A DNA stretch of 32,991 bases, from IMG/VR virus record IMGVR_UViG_3300049491_000413, positions 1-32,991 of that record. The stretch is one strand, 5' to 3'. This document shows positions 29,732-32,991 of the stretch, piece after piece. Each line of letters opens with the position of its first letter. Positions within the stretch are counted from its first letter, which is position 1. The DNA comes from a virus. Below the pieces are notes generated by a model that did no database searches, was not told the DNA's origin, and saw only the letters and a list, made by a program, of their open reading frames with translations. A program made the translations under genes and the position numbers.

Positions 29732-31065
29732 GTCGACGTCGGCGGGACTATGGGTGTCGGCAGTGGTGGCAAGTCTGCGAACATGTGATCGGCATCGACA
29801 CTTGCAAGTGCAATACCGGACACCGCTTCGACAAGACGACGTGCTTCGTCGACCGTGACGACCTTGCCGATCGACAGATAGATCTGCTGCAGCATCCGCG
29901 CAGCCTCAGCGGCGGAATCGCTCGGCGACTTGCTCGCACTGCCCAATGGCGCGTAACGCGCACCCTCACCGTTGGGCAGTGGCGGCAGATCATCGATGGC
30001 GCGCAGGTCATCGATGCTGGCGAATCCGATAGCACGGTCGATCTGATAGATCTCATGACGAGTCTTGAGATCGGTGCGGATCGCCGCATCCATGTTGAAT
30101 CGTACGAACTGCCGCTCTGGGAACAGACCGAAGAGCGCACTCTCGAGCCGCGTACACCACGGTCGGACCGAGACGTTCTGAAAGGCAATCTCGTCCTGCA
30201 CCTGATTGGCGTAGGTCACCGTGCCGCCAGCCACGCCACCGCCGATGCGCTCAGGTGGCACGCGGTAGATAGCTGCTATCTGCGTTGCATTGAGTTGCAT
30301 GGTCTGAATGAATTGCGCCTGTTCGGGCGGCACTGCAATCGGCGTGTAGTCCCAGTCCATACCGACCACCAGTGGCTCACGTGAGCGCACCGCACGCACT
30401 GTCTTTTTCTTGATTTCCTCAGCCGATGTCGGCGTGAGTTCCTTGCGTGTGTTTTTCATGATGCCTGGCGGGAACCCGCCCGCCGTCATCCAATCCGCAC
30501 CGTACGCCTGCGTTGCGAGACTTGACGTGATGAGCCCACTGAAGGCCTCCAACGGCGAGATGCCGCCGGAGCGTCCGGGCAGTACGGCAGCACGGATGTG
30601 CACGATCTCGTTCGCTGGAATCTCGCGACCGTCGTAGAAGTAACGACAGCCTCTCGGACTGTCGTTGGCGTCCTCGCAACGCATTCGTTGCGGTGCCATC
30701 CATACAACCGACGTAGGAAACTGCCAGCCATCACGTGACGTGATATACCCGTAAGCATTGCCCCACAGCAACAGTGACGTCATGCACGCGTGTAGCCAGT
30801 CATACAGCGACTGCCCTGGCGACGGCTCGTCCAATAGTGATGCGGACATGACGCGCTGCGTGCGATCACCGCTACGCCGGTAGATCTGCAGCGGCAGCGA
30901 TGCGACCGAGTCGGCAAGCAATGTCACAGCCGCGTAAACCGGTGACAGCGACAACGCACGGTCAACAGACGTAGTGCCGCCAAGCGCATATGCGGGCGGA
31001 CCGACGTCATACGGCCACTCGATCTGACGCTGCTCGACACGGCGACGTCGCCACCACTTGGCCAA
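29728..31065 (-). CDS. Portal protein (HK97 family)
   Basis: A 445-residue protein. LSPVYAAVTLLADSVASLPL, then LLLWGNAYGYITSRDG, IVHIRAAVLPGRSGGISPLE, and AQFIQTMQLNATQIAAIYRV with PPERIGGG are the usual HK97 portal motifs. The dodecameric ring it forms would sit at one vertex for DNA packaging. The helical C-terminal domain (from about 330) contains the DLKTRHEIYQIDRAIG helix, and the proline-rich tail ends at residue 445. Position between terminase and protease is standard. Confidence 0.93.
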   Translation of the reverse strand: MAKWWRRRRVEQRQIEWPYDVGPPAYALGGTTSVDRALSLSPVYAAVTLLADSVASLPLQIYRRSGDRTQRVMSASLLDEPSPGQSLYDWLHACMTSLLLWGNAYGYITSRDGWQFPTSVVWMAPQRMRCEDANDSPRGCRYFYDGREIPANEIVHIRAAVLPGRSGGISPLEAFSGLITSSLATQAYGADWMTAGGFPPGIMKNTRKELTPTSAEEIKKKTVRAVRSREPLVVGMDWDYTPIAVPPEQAQFIQTMQLNATQIAAIYRVPPERIGGGVAGGTVTYANQVQDEIAFQNVSVRPWCTRLESALFGLFPERQFVRFNMDAAIRTDLKTRHEIYQIDRAIGFASIDDLRAIDDLPPLPNGEGARYAPLGSASKSPSDSAAEAARMLQQIYLSIGKVVTVDEARRLVEAVSGIALASVDADHMFADLPPLPTPIVPPTST

Positions 31066-31081
31066 CGTGCGCCCTACCCTC

Positions 31082-32614
31082 CTAGAAGACGCTCGCTTCC
31101 ACGTCGTAATCTTCGACCAATGTCAGGCACCACAACGCATTGGCAACGGAAATGATTGGATCAACGTCGACGGACACGGCAGCAGACTTGCGCCGACCGA
31201 ACGCCCATTGCCCTTCACCGATATCACGCTTGATTGCATTCGCCAATGCATTGTCGACGTCTGGCGCATCCCGATGCCATACGGTGCCTTGAGCGACCGC
31301 ATCCTGTAGCGATGCACATGCCGCGCCCACTTCACGCGTAGTCATGAGCACCGGTTCCACGAGTGCCTGGCGTAACGGCTCGATCAACGTTGCGGCTGGC
31401 GACTGCGGATCGAGAACAACACCTTCACAGAACAATGGTTTACCCATGGGCCCGCGTGCGATCGTCAGCGTGCTGTGCCGTTCGATCAGTCGCAGTAACC
31501 GATCGAGTACCCATTCCACACCACGCTGCCGCTCGACCAGCCCGACATGCATGGTGCCATCGGTGCGTCGCCCCGCTACGGCAATCGATGCACATGCTCG
31601 CGAGGGTGGGATCTCGACGGCGAAAATGACCGGTCCGACAGGCTCGGACGTCGGGTCTGTCTGTGTCGCCCATGCCACCATGTCGATAGGTGGCACTGCC
31701 GTTTCCTCAGGTCGGTCATGCACGCCGAGCCGCTCACGCATAAATTCTGTCGGTGACAGTCGCCGACGTTCGACGGTCTCGACGAATCGTTCGGTGAGCC
31801 GACCACGTCGGATGCCCGGATTGGCCTGACGCCAACGATCGCGGTCGTCGAGCGCGCATCCGGGAGTGTCACGCACATGCATGCATCCGATGACCCGACA
31901 GTCGGTCGGCCCGATGTCCGAACACCATTCGACATACGACAGTCCAGGCTCAACACCCGTACGCCCCGCTTGCACAATATCGTACAGCTCAAGGCTGTCG
32001 GTCATGCATGCTGAGGATGCGATGAGCACAAGCGGGTTGACGCGAGCAGACAGGGTCGGCAGTAATGCGCTCAGAGTTCCCTGACTCAATGCGAAACCCT
32101 CGTCCAGAACAACAATCTTCCCGCCGAGTCCCCGACCTTGCATCTTCGATCGAGCCAGGAACTCCAGCGATGCACCCGAGTGTAGGTGGATTGCTTCCTC
32201 ACCGTGTGCTTGACTGTATTTCTTGATCTGACGCCTGAGGTCAGGATTGCTCTCACACATGGAGCGAATGTCGGTGAACGCATCGCGCGACGTCTTGAAG
32301 CGGTGCGCCGTCCACACGATGCGGTCTGGTCGGTCACGATCGAATAACTCCGCGAGTACGATCGGAGCCAGAATGCCCGCCGACTTGCCGTTCTGTCGTG
32401 GCTCGATCACGCAACCTGTCGGCGCTGCCCACATGCCCGTGCTGTCGATCGACGTCAGGGCGTCGATCGCGTACCGCTGCTCGGCGTCGAGGGTGCGTCC
32501 ACCGAGCAATGCGAAATCGGCGACGACGTCGACCATCGATCCGACCCGGGACGCAGGCAGGCTCACATACGCGGGGGCTGTCAGCAGACCCTCAGGGGGC
32601 GCCAGGGCGCTCAC
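31082..32614 (-). CDS. Terminase large subunit
   Basis: A 510-residue protein. The start is set at GTG 32614, which overlaps the small-subunit stop (GTGA); the longer frame to 32899 is a shadow of that gene. Walker A-like EPRQNGKS is at residues 71-78, VVLDE (Walker B) at 168-172 and LIASSA near 195. The nuclease half opens with VIFAVEIPPSRACASIAVAG, where the first acidic residue is Glu instead of the usual Asp, and closes with DPIISVANALW. It would drive packaging at the portal and cut DNA. Confidence 0.92.
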   Translation of the reverse strand: MSALAPPEGLLTAPAYVSLPASRVGSMVDVVADFALLGGRTLDAEQRYAIDALTSIDSTGMWAAPTGCVIEPRQNGKSAGILAPIVLAELFDRDRPDRIVWTAHRFKTSRDAFTDIRSMCESNPDLRRQIKKYSQAHGEEAIHLHSGASLEFLARSKMQGRGLGGKIVVLDEGFALSQGTLSALLPTLSARVNPLVLIASSACMTDSLELYDIVQAGRTGVEPGLSYVEWCSDIGPTDCRVIGCMHVRDTPGCALDDRDRWRQANPGIRRGRLTERFVETVERRRLSPTEFMRERLGVHDRPEETAVPPIDMVAWATQTDPTSEPVGPVIFAVEIPPSRACASIAVAGRRTDGTMHVGLVERQRGVEWVLDRLLRLIERHSTLTIARGPMGKPLFCEGVVLDPQSPAATLIEPLRQALVEPVLMTTREVGAACASLQDAVAQGTVWHRDAPDVDNALANAIKRDIGEGQWAFGRRKSAAVSVDVDPIISVANALWCLTLVEDYDVEASVF

Positions 32615-32865
32615 GCGCCGCGTGTCCGGTTCCGCCGTGCCTGTAGCTCGTCCACGGCGTCCACGGCCCGTGTGGCGCCCGCCCTTGCCTCTCGCATGGT
32701 GACGAGCAGCCGAGCGGCAAGGGCTGCCTGCGCGGCGCCCGTGTGCTCGCCCCGGTCGATCTCCCGCGCGAGATGCACCGCCAGGCGTCCGGCCACCGAG
32801 TCTGCGCGCCCGAGGGCAGTCACTTCCTCGACTGTCGCACCCTCGACCGGACCGACACTCACCAT
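32611..32865 (-). CDS. Probable terminase small subunit
   Basis: An 84-residue helical protein from ATG 32865 (ATG 32874 and GTG 32862 are alternatives). Helices TVEEVTALGRADSVAGRLAV, GAAQAALAARLLVTMREARA and ATRAVDAVDELQARR follow the pattern of short actinophage small terminases, which lack an obvious HTH. Position directly upstream of the large subunit, with overlapping stop and start, is the main support. Confidence 0.65.
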   Translation of the reverse strand: MVSVGPVEGATVEEVTALGRADSVAGRLAVHLAREIDRGEHTGAAQAALAARLLVTMREARAGATRAVDAVDELQARRNRTRGA

Positions 32866-32972
32866 TGCACCCATGCACGCCATGCGACGTAGCACGCACC
32901 GACGACCAGCGGTAGATCCCACCACGTCAGCATCGGAAGGTCGCCTAATTCATCAGGGAGGGAATTGAACAT
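32859..32972 (-). CDS. 37-residue single-span membrane protein
   Basis: ATG 32972 opens a frame ending in TGA 32859-32861, overlapping the small terminase start by seven bases. The peptide has an acidic N-terminus (MFNSLPDELGDLP) and one hydrophobic segment (LPLVVGACYVAWRAWVQW). GGTGGGCGG directly precedes the ATG. Function unknown. The start lies inside the inverted repeat at 32964-32991. Confidence 0.55.
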   Translation of the reverse strand: MFNSLPDELGDLPMLTWWDLPLVVGACYVAWRAWVQW

Positions 32973-32991
32973 CCGCCCACCGATGTTCAAT
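32964..32991. repeat. Inverted repeat across a start codon, at the window edge
   Basis: Arms 32964-32972 and 32983-32991 are perfect 9-bp complements around ten bases that contain the Shine-Dalgarno-like GGTGGGCGG. The right arm ends at the window edge, so the repeat may be longer. In RNA it could hide the start of the 37-residue gene. Confidence 0.55.

Noticed and set aside
31082-32899. Long version of the large terminase starting at 32899
   Set aside because: The first 95 residues are an Arg/Gly-rich shadow of the small terminase; GTG 32614 overlapping its stop gives a normal length.

Overview
The window is part of a temperate, long-tailed (siphovirus-type) phage or prophage of a high-GC Gram-positive host, most likely an actinomycete. 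This rests on the high GC, frequent GTG starts, tightly overlapping ATGA/GTGA gene junctions, a large serine integrase, and many small Cys/His proteins of the kind found in actinobacteriophages. Host genus and integration site cannot be read. Both ends cut through the phage: the left edge truncates a primase-polymerase gene, and the right edge lies just upstream of the terminase genes. No host gene is visible.

Layout, left to right. (1) 1-4257, minus strand: replication and control. A prim-pol, three small Cys-containing proteins, a possible ssDNA-binding protein, a Cas4/RecB-like nuclease, two small genes and a short HTH repressor-like gene. (2) 4258-4513: divergent control region with tandem GTAGCG units, a pair of 20-bp-spaced repeats and a candidate rightward promoter. 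(3) 4514-6342, plus strand: an early-type cluster of small proteins, several probably zinc-binding and two paralogous, closed by a strong terminator at 6375-6407. (4) 6433-9697, minus strand: lysogeny module with a serine integrase, an unknown partner, an excisionase-type HTH and small proteins. (5) About 9803-10353: gene-free DNA with several inverted repeats. (6) 10422-12414, plus strand: a second small-gene cluster, with an HTH protein and a zinc-finger protein, ending near convergent transcription. (7) 12549-32972, minus strand: lysis and structural genes. In transcription order (right to left) these are a small membrane protein, small and large terminase, portal, protease, HK97-type capsid, head accessory proteins, a repeat-rich fibre-like protein, a beta-helix tailspike, connectors, major tail protein, a gp10-like protein, tail assembly chaperones with a frameshift, tape measure, minor tail proteins, amidase endolysin and holin.

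How it works together: the prim-pol, possible SSB and Cas4-like nuclease point to phage-encoded replication/recombination. The integrase, HTH proteins and divergent control regions point to a lysis-lysogeny switch. The late operon builds a capsid packaged by a terminase and a flexible tail of roughly 95 nm (inferred from tape-measure length), then lyses the host. Most interesting are the degenerate 35-44-residue repeats in the 23980-26070 protein, the placement of host-recognition genes between capsid and connector genes, the inverted-repeat-rich region, and the density of small metal-binding proteins.
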